DNA of 64,000 nt. It comes from Auricularia sp. M13. Lineage: Eukaryota > Basidiomycota > Agaricomycetes > Auriculariales > Auriculariaceae. Location of the stretch: positions 3,410,001 through 3,474,000 of the forward strand of contig CM073198.1 of NCBI GenBank assembly GCA_037042915.1. Reading direction: 5' to 3'. Shown piece by piece: positions 53,423 to 63,407 of the stretch (the first letter of the stretch is position 1; every line of letters starts with the position of its first letter). The translations under genes and the position numbers were made by a program. The notes under the pieces are model-generated. The model was not told the origin of the DNA and did no database searches. It was given only the letters and a program-made list of their open reading frames with translations.

Positions 53423-54652
53423 ATGGGCCTCATAGGCGGTCTCCTCGGCGGCATCGGCGACCTGCTGGGCGGCCTTCTGGGCGGCAGCAAGCCCTCCACG
53501 CCCACCTCGCCGCCGTCGTCGTCGCCGCCCCCGACGAGCAAGCCGCCGGCGCCCCCGGCGTCTTCAACGCCTGACAAGCCAACAAGTCAGCCTCAGCCGA
53601 CATCCAAGCCCACTTCGACCAAGCCTGATCCTGCGCCAACATCCACGAAGCCGCAGCAGCCGGCACCCTCGGATCCCAGCAGCTCTCCGCCATCGTCCAG
53701 CCCTGGCGGCGGCAACGGTGGTGGCAGCGGCAACGGCGGCAGCGGCGGCGGCGAGAACAGCGGTGGAAATGGCGGTGGAAACACCGGCAATTCGCCCGGT
53801 GACGCACCTCCTGTTGCTGGTGATCCCAGCAGCTCTGGCGTATCCAACAATGCGCCGACGCCCACACCCAACAATCTCACAGGAACCAAGCCTGTCGCAC
53901 TACCACATACGGACGACGACGGTGACGACAACAGCGGCGGCGACAGCAACGACAACAGCAGCTCTGGGGACGGCAACAACAGCTCTGGGGACGGCACCAT
54001 ACCTCGCGATCCCTCGGGTAACGGCAACTCTCCAGATCCCACTGGCGGCAATGGCTCTGACGGTACGGGCCCTGGCGACAGCGGCAGCGGCGGCGGCGGC
54101 CGTCTCTCGCCGCCGCCCACAGAGTCTAAGCATGGGCTGTCGACCGGGGCCATTGCTGCTATAGCGGTCGTGGCGCTTCTAGCCCTGCTCGCAATCCTGT
54201 TCTTCTGCTGCAGACGGGTCATCGTTGCTCGCCGCCGTCGCCGCCACCGCGAATTGCAGGCTAACATGACTGAAAAACTGGATTTCCAACGCGACTCGGG
54301 CTGGCACTTCACCAGCAACGACCCCGAGACGCCCATGGCCGCGGCCGTGTCGCCGCGCTCGTCCACCACCTCCTCCGAGCTCTTCTTCCCGTACCGATCG
54401 CCCACGACCGCCCAGCACCCGAGCACCGTACCCCTGCCACCCTCGTCCGCGGGGCACAGCACCATCCTCATGAACAACCCCTTCCGCGCCGTCAACGACT
54501 CGCCCAGCCCACCCTTTGACCTTGACGACCCGTTCGCGAGTCTCGACTCGTTCCCCTCCCCGCCGAAGTCGCTCCCGCCGAGCGTCAAGTCGCGCGAGTC
54601 GGTCATGACGATACGCACCATGAGCAGCACCACCATGGGACGCGCTATGTAG
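53423..54652 (+). CDS. Ser/Pro/Gly-rich single-pass membrane protein
   Basis: An intronless frame of 409 residues. The start MGLIGGLLGGIGDLLGGLLG is a glycine/leucine segment, not a standard signal peptide. Residues about 22-235 are low complexity: Pro/Ser/Thr/Lys, then Gly/Asn/Asp/Ser-rich. One membrane helix (GAIAAIAVVALLALLAILFF) is followed by CCRR and a run of Arg, marking the inside. The cytoplasmic tail of about 140 residues has many Ser-Pro sites and ends SSTTMGRAM. A long Ser/Thr-rich ectodomain, one helix and a basic anchor resemble cell-wall sensors and other fungal plasma-membrane proteins. That similarity is one of composition only; I do not recognise an orthologue. Confidence 0.7.
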   Translation: MGLIGGLLGGIGDLLGGLLGGSKPSTPTSPPSSSPPPTSKPPAPPASSTPDKPTSQPQPTSKPTSTKPDPAPTSTKPQQPAPSDPSSSPPSSSPGGGNGGGSGNGGSGGGENSGGNGGGNTGNSPGDAPPVAGDPSSSGVSNNAPTPTPNNLTGTKPVALPHTDDDGDDNSGGDSNDNSSSGDGNNSSGDGTIPRDPSGNGNSPDPTGGNGSDGTGPGDSGSGGGGRLSPPPTESKHGLSTGAIAAIAVVALLALLAILFFCCRRVIVARRRRRHRELQANMTEKLDFQRDSGWHFTSNDPETPMAAAVSPRSSTTSSELFFPYRSPTTAQHPSTVPLPPSSAGHSTILMNNPFRAVNDSPSPPFDLDDPFASLDSFPSPPKSLPPSVKSRESVMTIRTMSSTTMGRAM

Positions 54653-57094
54653 AATGGTGCGTTCTTTGACACGTCATATCTTGCATTTCTCACAACCCGC
54701 TGCAGCTAAACGCTATCGCTTGACTATTCTTATCTATCACTGCTTAGTCGCTGTCTCTGGGTGGAACTGCTCTTTGGGATGGAGGGATACATTCAACATC
54801 ATCGGGACTCAATACGTGCTTTTTTTCTTCTGCTGCCGTCTCCGGCACCCTGCTGCCATTCCCGTTCCAAATTGCCACGCCACTTGCGCGTGGCCCTTTG
54901 CAACCGATTTCCCGCGTCTGCTTGTTCACCGTCACTCCTTTACTGACCCGGTTTCTCTGATCTTTTTTCCTTTGACTCATCCTCTGCTCTCGTACATCAT
55001 CCACGCCTTGTCGAGCTCTCGCTTTGCACTCACCCTCTATATTCATATCACCTGCTTGTGCCCGCACCCGCCACACCCGTGACTCTGTGCAGAACAGTCC
55101 CACTCACTGTACAGTCGCTGTACTTACGACCTCCCCCCGGACTCCGGTATCTCTGTCTCTGCTGTCTCTGTCGGTATCTGTCAGCGTCTACCTTCATCTG
55201 CCCATCCCCGCCTGAATCAATCCGATTGTAGTCAATGTCGTTGATCCACAGATCCAGATTGCGATGCCCCGGTGCGGCGGAGTGTGTGTTCGTGTGTACT
55301 CAGCGCTCAGCCTGGGGGTCTTCTGTGAATTAGACTCGCGAGTCTGCGGTCACAGCTCCCGACCCGAGATGCCTTCCGGATCCATGGTCTTCTATTCATA
55401 AGTAGGGCTCAGGGTGTTTGCCTGTGATTCCTTCGAGCCACCGCGTTTCAGGTGATATACGTGGCCACGGCCAGCGGCGTCGTGGACATTATTTCCAGAT
55501 ACCAGCATCATGTCGATGATGATTGAAGCGGCACGCGCGAACTGCGCGCCGGCTGGATATGCATCCACGGCGGTGCCGCCAGAGAACTGCGCATTAATCC
55601 ATGTCAAGCCCATGCCGTCCGCGGCAGACGCGGCCGCCGTTGCCATCTGCCTGCGAGCTTCGACTCTTGAGGTCAGCAGCTTGCGAGAGGACTGAATCAG
55701 GCGCATTCGCCGTTCGGCACACTGAATGCCTCTGAGACGCGTTCGAGTCGAGGCCCACTGCGAAGCTCGTGCCGGAGACACCGAGCTGTACCAGTTGGCC
55801 CAGTATCAGTCCTTTAAGCCGGCGGCGTTGAAGCCACCGCCGCAGAGGGCAGAGACCGGACGGTTCGTAGTATTCATCGTGGCGTCCTTCACATGACACC
55901 CGCCAACGCCAGAAGGCGCCATATACATCCGCTGTCAGGAGGATGAGAGATGCGGGCAAGTCCCTTGCTTCTGCAGTTGAGACTGGGCGTGGCTAGGTGG
56001 CGATGTTGACTTTGAGCTTGAAACCGGCTTGGGAAATCAGAGGTGGTGTCTGAACTAGAAGTTGCGGGTAAAGAGGGAAGAAGGTCGATCCGAGTTCTCC
56101 TGGGCCTCAGGATGTTCAGATGGGTACGGAAGGCTGCACCCGCTGATATGGAGTATTGGCGAACTCTTGGTTCGAACACCCTCACGGTAGCCCGCGAAGA
56201 CGCAAGAGTAACCGGGGGCATAACACTGAACAGATCTACATTGCCAGAGTGGGTTGATTTACCCAAGATAGCTGCTTGCTCCGCGACTCGAATGGTGTTC
56301 GCAAATCGATAGACCAGGCGCAAGAATCGGTTTCGAACGTTGTGGCGAGGAGGAAGCCAGACACGATGTACTCTGAAGGGCGAACGCGACGAGATTGTTT
56401 ATACAATCGTTGTTGTTAGAGGCTCGTCGGCATGCGCATCGGTGCCAGGATGCTGGATTGTTGACGAGGCGAGCCCAGGGTTCGGGAGATCGTGTACAAA
56501 CACCAGTGGTCAACCAGAAGCCGCACAAGGAGCGTTCCGAGTTTCACAGAGCTAAATCGAGGAGGGGCCAGTGTTCGAACTGCGCGCACACAAGTTGTCG
56601 CGATTTTGCTCCTAATACCTCCCGATAGTCGAGACTCGAGACAGAAGCAGTGGTATGGGGAACAGGGGGAGGTCGACGAAGGCGCGTTGTCCATCCGGGC
56701 AAGTGCAATTTCATGTGTGCTGAGAAATATGCAGCGCTACCAGGGGCAAGGTAAGTACTGCCCACCGCAAAATCGAGCGAGACGCCCAACGGGCTAGTTT
56801 GGTCGTATGGCGCCAGTAAAAACAAGAGGTCTTGGTGCCCCTCTGCGTTCAGGATGCATCCATGCGGCGTAAATATGGGCGTTGGTCTGAAATGGGTTCA
56901 AACCTCGGTTCAACCGTCGGAGTCGCCCGGCCGGAAGTATATCTCTGCTCTTCCACGGTGGTCCACGTGATGATCTTTTACAGTATTTTCAGGTTCACCT
57001 TCAGCCATGACGGCCTAAAAACGGACACTAACTGTGATCATTAAACTTCAATTAATCTGCCATATCCTAGTGTACTGGTACGGCGATCGCCCCA
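54653..57094. other. 2.4-kb gene-poor region
   Basis: The left 600 bp is T- and C-rich and looks like 3' UTR and spacer, with CTGTCTCTG-type short repeats near 55150-55190. On the minus strand about 55392-55960 stays open in pieces whose translation looks protein-like (MATAAASAADGMGLTWINAQ and the following residues) but is interrupted upstream; it may be a relic. No tRNA fold could be built around the GGGTTCAAACC at about 56899. Confidence 0.45.
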
Positions 57095-57822
57095 ATGGAG
57101 ACCGAGTCAAGCCTACCTAGTGAACAAGGTCCAACCGCAACAACGACCTCCAAACGCTCCATGGCCAGTGTTAATGTTTTATTTGATACCATAGCCGACA
57201 TAGCGGCTTACTCGACGCTCAGAGCGCGTTGCTCGCTGTCTCTCGTATCGCACGATGCTCGAGAGGCTGTTCTGCCTCACCTCTGCCGTTGTGTAACCAT
57301 ACGCAGCTCTGCTGGAGACACCTCTTTTCTCGCCCTCATGGCTTCTCATCCTCGTCTGGCGGGACATGTGCAGTCCTTGCAGATTATGGCTCGAGCACTA
57401 CCTCTATGGCCGGCAGAGAAACTACCCCGGTCCTCTACTGCCGCGCTCACGGATGCTCTTGCCAACATGCACCGCCTCCGACACTTGGATGTCCCATTCG
57501 ATCAAGTGCTCATGCTATACAAAGCCATTCCTACGCTTGAAGGCTTGCGCTCACTCACATCTATCGTTTTCTCTGTGGAATCCACACGTTGGGTTTCCTA
57601 CTGCCCATGACTTCTGCCGACATGGAAGATCTGCCGGTCACAGGCGCATTCGAAAGTTTGCTCCGTCGCAGCCGTTCAAATCTTCGATGGCTGGAGCTTT
57701 CGTTGACGTTCAGCCAAAGTTTGGAGGCTTTGCTTTCCCACGATTCCCAGTGCGATGGGCCCAAACTCGCGACTGCTCGATGCGAGGGCAACTGGATGAA
57801 TAGTTCACCTCGACCCCGATGA
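57095..57822 (+). CDS. short F-box/LRR-like protein, possibly truncated
   Basis: The open frame from ATG at 57095 runs to TGA at 57608-57610. It encodes ASVNVLFDTIADIAAYSTLR, ARCSLSLVSHDAREAVLPHL, VQSLQIMARALPLWP and LANMHRLRHLDVPFD, which resembles an F-box-like head plus leucine-rich spacing. A second open stretch in another frame continues plausibly (LLRRSRSNLRWLELSLTFSQ) to TGA at 57820-57822. A 41-bp intron (about 57579-57619, GTTGGG to GAAG) would join them in phase, giving about 228 residues. If it is not spliced, the gene is truncated by a frameshift. F-box/LRR orphans of this class are usually twice as long, which favours a decaying copy. Confidence 0.42.
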
Positions 57823-58076
57823 CGCTGTATTCCCGAAGACTATTGGTGCGATAGATCAGGTGCTGTTCACACAGTGCAAGGGCTTTCTATAAACCACTCT
57901 GAGATTTACCCGCTTTCATTTGTGTTCTCAGTTAGCCAGCTTGTTGTATCGGGTGCTGGCGGACCGCAATTAGAATTGTCCGAACGGATGCAGCACTCTG
58001 TTCTATGTGTACGACGCAGTAATACATTTTGTAGCCTACGGGGGAAATGGTACTTACATAGTTGAACACAAGCCCG

Positions 58077-59731
58077 TTACGATGTAGAACCGGCAGCAGG
58101 GACTGAGAGGCGTCTTCTCGCCGCCTGGAACGGCCTCTTGAACCACGAGACCGTCACCGTTAGTCTCCTCCGCACCGTGGATACTTTCTTCTCGCGCGGT
58201 GGAATCGGCAGACCCACCGCACGCCGCGCGACGACCTCCACGTTCCGTTCGACTCTGCGCTCCTCCGAGTCCGAGTCGTATGACCAGCCCGACCGCAAGC
58301 CGCTGCCACCTGCAGTCGGGCACTCGAGCTCCACAATGCCCATGTCCCCCGTCTCGAGCCCGGGCGGAGCGAGCATCGACGAGCCGCTCGCGGGCGTGGC
58401 CGGCGTCTGCGGGGTGGGACACTGCGTCACGGACGGCGTGTGCACGAGGTCGGGCATGGCGGGGATCCGGGGCGGCGTCGGCGTCGTGCAAGCCGTGCGG
58501 GAGTGTGGCGGGGTGAGGTACGAGCGCCAGCCGGGCGCGTAGAAGTAGTCCGAATCGGATGTGTCGGACGCGCTCGCGGGGGAGAATGGCGTGTGGTTGG
58601 CAGACGTGAACGCGCCGTCTGGCAGTAGATGCGACGACACATCCTCCTCGTGGATCGTGTCGGACCCGACCTCCATGTCTTCCGCGGGGACGACGCGGAC
58701 AGAGCTCCTAAATGTTATTAGTCGTGAGTATTAGAAACAATGCTGTGCGTACTGCGCCTTGTCGTTGGTGAAGTCCAGGACATACTCCTTGACGAACCCG
58801 TCGTTGAAGTCGCGGGAGAAGCGGTCGATGCGCGTAACAGCTTTGCGCAGCTCTGAAAGAGTCATACGCTCTCTCCAGTCCAGCGCCAGTGTTCGGGAGA
58901 GTAGCTGCTCGACTTCGACCGGGATGGGGAACAATCTGCGGAAGAAGCCCTCTGGCGACTCCATGTACAGCATGAAATTTTCGTCCTCGATGCTCGCCTT
59001 CTCCCACGGGTTACGACCGGTGATCATGTTGATGAGCAAAATGCCGAGTCCCCAAATGTCGCTATGTCGGGAGGAATACTTCGCATCAAAATCGTAGTCG
59101 CGGTTGAAGCACTCTTGGTGACTATGAGCGGGGTTCCCAAGGCTATTAGATGGCGAGACGTACCTGGAGACATGTACCCACTGCTTCCGAAACGGTACTC
59201 GTTGGAAAACGCCTCGCACGTGGAGAGACCAAAGTCCGTGAGCAAGACGTGCATGGACTCGCTGTCCCGAAACAGAATGTTCTCGGGCTTCAGGTCGCGG
59301 TGGTAAATCTTGCGCTTGTGCAGATACTGGATGGCGTCAACAATTTGAAGGAACACGCGCTTGATGAGAGCATCGTTTCCCTCGAACCGCGCGCCGCTCG
59401 AAATGGCGGTGTAGAGGTCGCCGCCGCGGCACAGATCCATGAACAGGAAGGTCCGGTCTTCTTGGTGTACGATGCGCCGAAGAGACACGACGTGTTGTCC
59501 ACCAGACGCTTGCTTGTGAAACGTTATTTCCCGGCGCAGGAGCTCGTCCTTGATGGGGTCCGGAGTCTCGTGCAGAACGCACTTGACGGCGAACTCGGCC
59601 GGCGGACTTTTAGTATGGTCCAGCGCGCGATAGACGTAGGCGTAACCCCCTACGCCCAGGAGGCTTTTGAGCTCGACGGTGTCGTCCACGATCCAGGCGC
59701 CAGCTGCGTAGGGCGGGATGGGGCGCGCCAT
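58077..59731 (-). CDS. Ran1/Pat1-like serine/threonine protein kinase
   Basis: Three exons, complement(join(58077..58707, 58753..59113, 59164..59731)), give 519 residues, starting at the ATG for MARPIPPYAAG. The kinase domain has LLGVGGYAYVYRALDH (glycine loop), EFAVKCVLHE (lysine), YLHKRKIYHRDLKPENILF (catalytic loop), TDFGLSTCEAFSNEYRFGSS with GYMSPECF (activation segment) and HSDIWGLGILLINMITGRNP. The GSSGYMSPECF form and the short domain are typical of fungal Ran1/Pat1, Vhs1 and Sks1 kinases, which act in nutrient response and mating or meiosis control. The C-terminal about 210 residues are Ser/Thr/Pro-rich and likely regulatory. Which member it is cannot be settled here. It is divergent from the lipoyl synthase gene. 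Confidence 0.88.
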
Positions 59732-59968
59732 TGACACAGTGACGGTGGGCGGGGCGGATAGTAGCACGCTACTATGGCCCCGCGCGGAAATGAAAGCTTA
59801 GATGTAGTGAGATTGCATAGGGGGTGTACTGCGCTCAGCAGCGTCGCGATCGCTGAGCCAGGCGTCGGGCCGCCAGAAAAAACAATTGGCGCGGGACTCC
59901 GACACGCGATCACCGCGGAGGCGCCTTACCTCAGCCTCTGCCCAGCACCCGCTTGCACAACACCGCCG
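59732..59968. promoter_or_regulatory. divergent promoter of kinase and lipoyl synthase
   Basis: A 237-bp spacer between two start codons on opposite strands. No TATA box is evident. Confidence 0.5.
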
Positions 59969-61387
59969 ATGCTCGCGCGCGCAGCTACACGGAAGACCGC
60001 CACGGTCGCGACGCGTGCGCTGGCCACTGCGTCCAAATTCTCCGAGAAACTCGCCGCTGGGCCCACGCTCGACGACTTTGTGCAGGACCGCGTCGTGCTT
60101 GGGAACACCAGTCAGTGAGTCACGCACTGTCGAGCGGGTTTCAGGCGCTGAGCAGCCCAGGCCGCGCCTGCCAGACTTTTTGAAGACCAAGATCCCAACG
60201 GGGCCGTCGTACACGAAAATTAAGAACGATGTGCGCGCGCTCGGGCTCGCCACAGTTTGCGAGGAAGCTCGCTGTCCGAATATCGGCGAGTGCTGGGGCG
60301 GCGGGAGCAAGGAGAAGGCGACAGCGACTATTATGGTACGTGCGAGCTGTGCGCGTGCATAGGGCATAGCTGACCGCCGCGCAGCTCATGGGCGACACCT
60401 GCACGCGCGGCTGCAGGTTCTGCTCAGTCGCGACATCTCGCGCTCCCGCTCCGCTAGATCCGCACGAGCCCGAGAATACCGCCGAGGCGATTAGCCGCTG
60501 GGGCGTGGGCTACATCGTCCTCACCTCTGTGGACCGTGATGGTCAGTGCTGCGTCCCGCTCGGAACCCAGTCTTCATCGTGCTGCGGCTCCAAGGCTCAC
60601 AACTCGTCATGCAGACCTCCCCGATGGCGGCGCGGCTCACTTTGCTTCAGTCATTCGCAAAATCAAGCAAAGGTGCGGCGTCCAATCCCGGATCGACCAT
60701 TACTCATCACGGACACTTGTACAGGGCGCCACATATCCTTGTCGAGGCACTGAGTCCCGACTTCCAAGGCGACTTGGCTGGCGTCGAGACAATGGCTACA
60801 TCCGGCGTTGATGTCTTCGCCCATAACGTTGAGACAGTCGAACGCTTGACTCCTTTCGTGCGCGACCGGCGAGCGAAGTACTGGCAGACGATGTCGGTCC
60901 TCAAGCATGCAAAGGCTGTCGGTGCTCGCGTGACTAAGACAAGTATCATGCTCGGTCTTGGAGAAGCTGAGGAAGAGGTCACGCAGACTTTACGAGGTGA
61001 CCAGAAATCTCATTTCCCTTTTCATTTTCTCAATCCCTGTTCATCAGACCTGCGGGAAGCCGATGTCGACGTCGTCACATTCGGCCAATACATGCGCCCT
61101 TCGAAGCGACATATGAAGGTGGAACGTTATCTCTCGCCAGACGAGTTCAACCACTGGAAGGAGGTCGCGGAGCGAATGGGTTTCCTCTATGTAGCAAGCG
61201 GCCCACTAGTTCGGAGCAGCTATAAGGTCTGTTCCATCGGTTTCATCTGGTGATCTGACTCGCTGACCGCCTGCAGGCTGGAGAGTTCTACTTGGAGAAT
61301 GTGTTGCGAGGCAAGGGTACAGAGCGAAGGGCACTGGCGTCCTCCGGTCTCGAGCCTGACCTAGATTCCATTGCTAAGCTATCTTGA
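59969..61387 (+). CDS. LIP5: lipoyl synthase, mitochondrial
   Basis: Seven exons, join(59969..60110, 60145..60335, 60385..60541, 60615..60672, 60725..60996, 61048..61226, 61277..61387), give 369 residues. An Ala/Arg/Thr-rich presequence ([20 protein letters not shown]) targets the matrix. The auxiliary cluster motif is [12 protein letters not shown], and the radical-SAM motif is CTRGCRFC. Next come [84 protein letters not shown] and the family's C-terminal RSSYKAGEF. The enzyme inserts two sulfurs into octanoyl groups on lipoate-dependent proteins such as pyruvate dehydrogenase E2. All key Cys residues are present. The first intron is short (34 bp), at the lower limit for fungi; phase and motif support it. 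Confidence 0.95.
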
Positions 61388-62028
61388 CCTGTTTCTTTGT
61401 AGCTACGATCCTACCGCATCTCACACAGTCGCCGCTCAATATTCTCGAAACCCCATCGTGAAGTGTCCGAACAGGGCTGCCCATTGTGCACACACGCCAA
61501 GACGTCATGCGAACTTGAGCGTCCGGCCATGCGCAGTATGAGGCTGAGACATGTGAGTGGCCGGAATGAATGTCTCGGTGTTAATCTTCGCCACTGATGG
61601 TGCTTTGCAGGCTGTCGCGGGATCAGTGAGCACAATGGACCTTCCGGCACGGTGTTCCGATTGATGCAAAACTCGCACGCACAATGGGGCCGACCTTCGA
61701 ATCCCCTTGTTGACAAGCGCTTGTCTCACACAGCAGAATTCTGTCGTCGCGACAAGGGGCGTGCACAATAGAGGGCTCACGGGAGCAATTTCTTCCAGGC
61801 GCAAGCGCGAGTTACAATGCATCACAGGCTCCGTTTCATTCATCACCGCGCCGCCGGTATAAAGCAGGCATGAATCCCGCACCCCACTTCCCTTTCTTCG
61901 TCGATCCAGGCCAGGTATCGCGCAAGCGTTCGGGTTCCCCATCCTCTCCAGCGTCCCCACCATTTTCTTTCCCACTTTAACCACTATATCTCTTTATCCT
62001 CAAGCACCGTCTCCTCAACGCCGTCGTC
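61388..62028. other. LIP5 3' region and MYND gene promoter
   Basis: No gene seen. The right end (about 61880-62020) is strongly pyrimidine-rich. Confidence 0.5.
61858..61863 (+). promoter_or_regulatory. TATA box candidate for the MYND gene
   Basis: A clean TATAAA in GC-rich sequence, 165 bp before the ATG and followed by a long CT-rich tract, which is a usual layout for strong fungal promoters. Confidence 0.5.
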
Positions 62029-62901
62029 ATGTCCCTCTCTTACGCCCCCGCCCATCATCATCATGCCCCGGCGCCCCTTGGGATCCCCTCCATGGGACAC
62101 CGTCAATGCGACAACTGCGGATTTGTCGAGTCCACCTTAAATGGTCGCGCGCTCAGCATATGCGCAGGCTGCAAGTTCGTCGCATATTGTGTGCGTGTCG
62201 CAGTTCGGGTGGCGTCCAGTTTGCTGAGATTTCGCGCGCAGTCCAAGGAGTGCCAGCGTGCACATTGGGACTCCCACAAAGGCGTCTGCCGGCTCACGGC
62301 CGCCACCATTGGCGCTTCTCGCGCGCAGGGGAGCCAGGGGACCGGCCAGTACCCAACGCCCAACATGGCCAAGGTGCGCTGTCGATCGTTCCCAAAAAGG
62401 CAGGCTTTGTTCTCTGATGCCCGCACCCCATCACGTTCACAGTACCTGCGCAAGTTCTGCTCCACGCACGCGTCGCTGCTCGCGTGGGTCGCGTACCAGG
62501 CGCTCGACCTCAAGCACGTGCCGGGCAACATCCGCACGAAGAGCGTGCTCATCGAGATCGCGTACGAGCCCTCTGCCCCGCTGCGCTTCGCGCTGCGCGG
62601 CACGCACTTCGTGCCGCGCTCCTACCTCGCGCAGTACGCGGACCCGCTCATCGTCGAGGACGTGCACCGGCGCGAGGACCGCTCGCGGCGCGCGGGCGGC
62701 ATCGGCTGTGCCGTCGTCCTCCTCCAGTGCGGCAACATGGCCGAGGTCATGCCCGTCGAGATCGACCACCCGGCCAAGCTGGCCGCGTGGGAGGATCGGG
62801 AAGACTGGGAGGAGGTCCTCGAGTGGTACGTCGACTCCGGCCGCGGCGACTTCACGCCGCCGCTCGTCACTGGCATCAGCGTGCGGAATTACCACTACTG
62901 A
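62029..62901 (+). CDS. MYND zinc-finger protein
   Basis: Three exons, join(62029..62190, 62242..62373, 62443..62901), give 250 residues. After a His/Pro-rich start the MYND finger reads CDNCGFVESTLNGRALSICA, then GCKFVAYC spliced to SKECQRAHWDSHKGVC, giving all expected Cys and His ligands. The C-terminal half (YLRKFCSTHASLLAWVAYQA, LDLKHVPGNIRTKSVLIEIA, HPAKLAAWEDREDWEEVLEW) is helical and occurs in many small basidiomycete MYND proteins. The finger usually binds proline-rich peptides; no SET or other catalytic domain is attached. The function of this fungal group is unknown. Confidence 0.88.
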   Translation: MSLSYAPAHHHHAPAPLGIPSMGHRQCDNCGFVESTLNGRALSICAGCKFVAYCVRVAVRVASSLLRFRAQSKECQRAHWDSHKGVCRLTAATIGASRAQGSQGTGQYPTPNMAKVRCRSFPKRQALFSDARTPSRSQYLRKFCSTHASLLAWVAYQALDLKHVPGNIRTKSVLIEIAYEPSAPLRFALRGTHFVPRSYLAQYADPLIVEDVHRREDRSRRAGGIGCAVVLLQCGNMAEVMPVEIDHPAKLAAWEDREDWEEVLEWYVDSGRGDFTPPLVTGISVRNYHY

Positions 62902-63407
62902 GCCGCTGCGCCGTGTTGGACGCTTTCTGGGGTGTGCGGCTGCGCCGTGCTTGGGACTACAAAAGCCACTACATACTAACTTCGACCTTCGTCTTCGATT
63001 TCGCCTTATTGCGGCCTTTTTACTCGACTACCCTTATTCGCCTGGATGTACCACCTACCCGCTGTGTCACTACTTTGTTCATGTGTAGAGATACTACGCT
63101 TCGCGCATATTCCTAAACCCGCATATCCCAACGCGTGCCTCAAGCTGTCACTCAGCTGCAACGCACTCGTATCGACCCTTCGACAAGACACCGGCAAGCC
63201 ATCAGATCAAGGGCACGACAAGAACAGGGTGCAATGAAGGTGAGACAAGGGCATGTTGATGTGAGACATTGGAAGCATAGCAAGGGAACAAGGCATGTCG
63301 AGTCGTCAGCGGTATACAGGGTTCGTGACAGGAGATAGGAATAATCCGGAGTTAGATGTGCAGAGCAAGAAAGTGAAGACACAGCAAAACGTAGCATGCA
63401 CAAACGA
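62902..63407. other. convergent 3' region, no gene seen
   Basis: This is the spacer between the MYND gene and the minus-strand gene at the window edge. Confidence 0.5.

Noticed and set aside
53593-54693. A 366-residue minus-strand open frame
   Set aside because: It mirrors the low-complexity Ser/Pro/Gly gene on the other strand.
55392-55781. A 129-residue minus-strand open frame as a gene
   Set aside because: Protein-like in part, but the upstream continuation is broken and no family is recognised; kept only as a possible relic.
56880-56930. A tRNA T-loop-like GGGTTCAAACC
   Set aside because: No matching acceptor, D or anticodon stems could be drawn around it.
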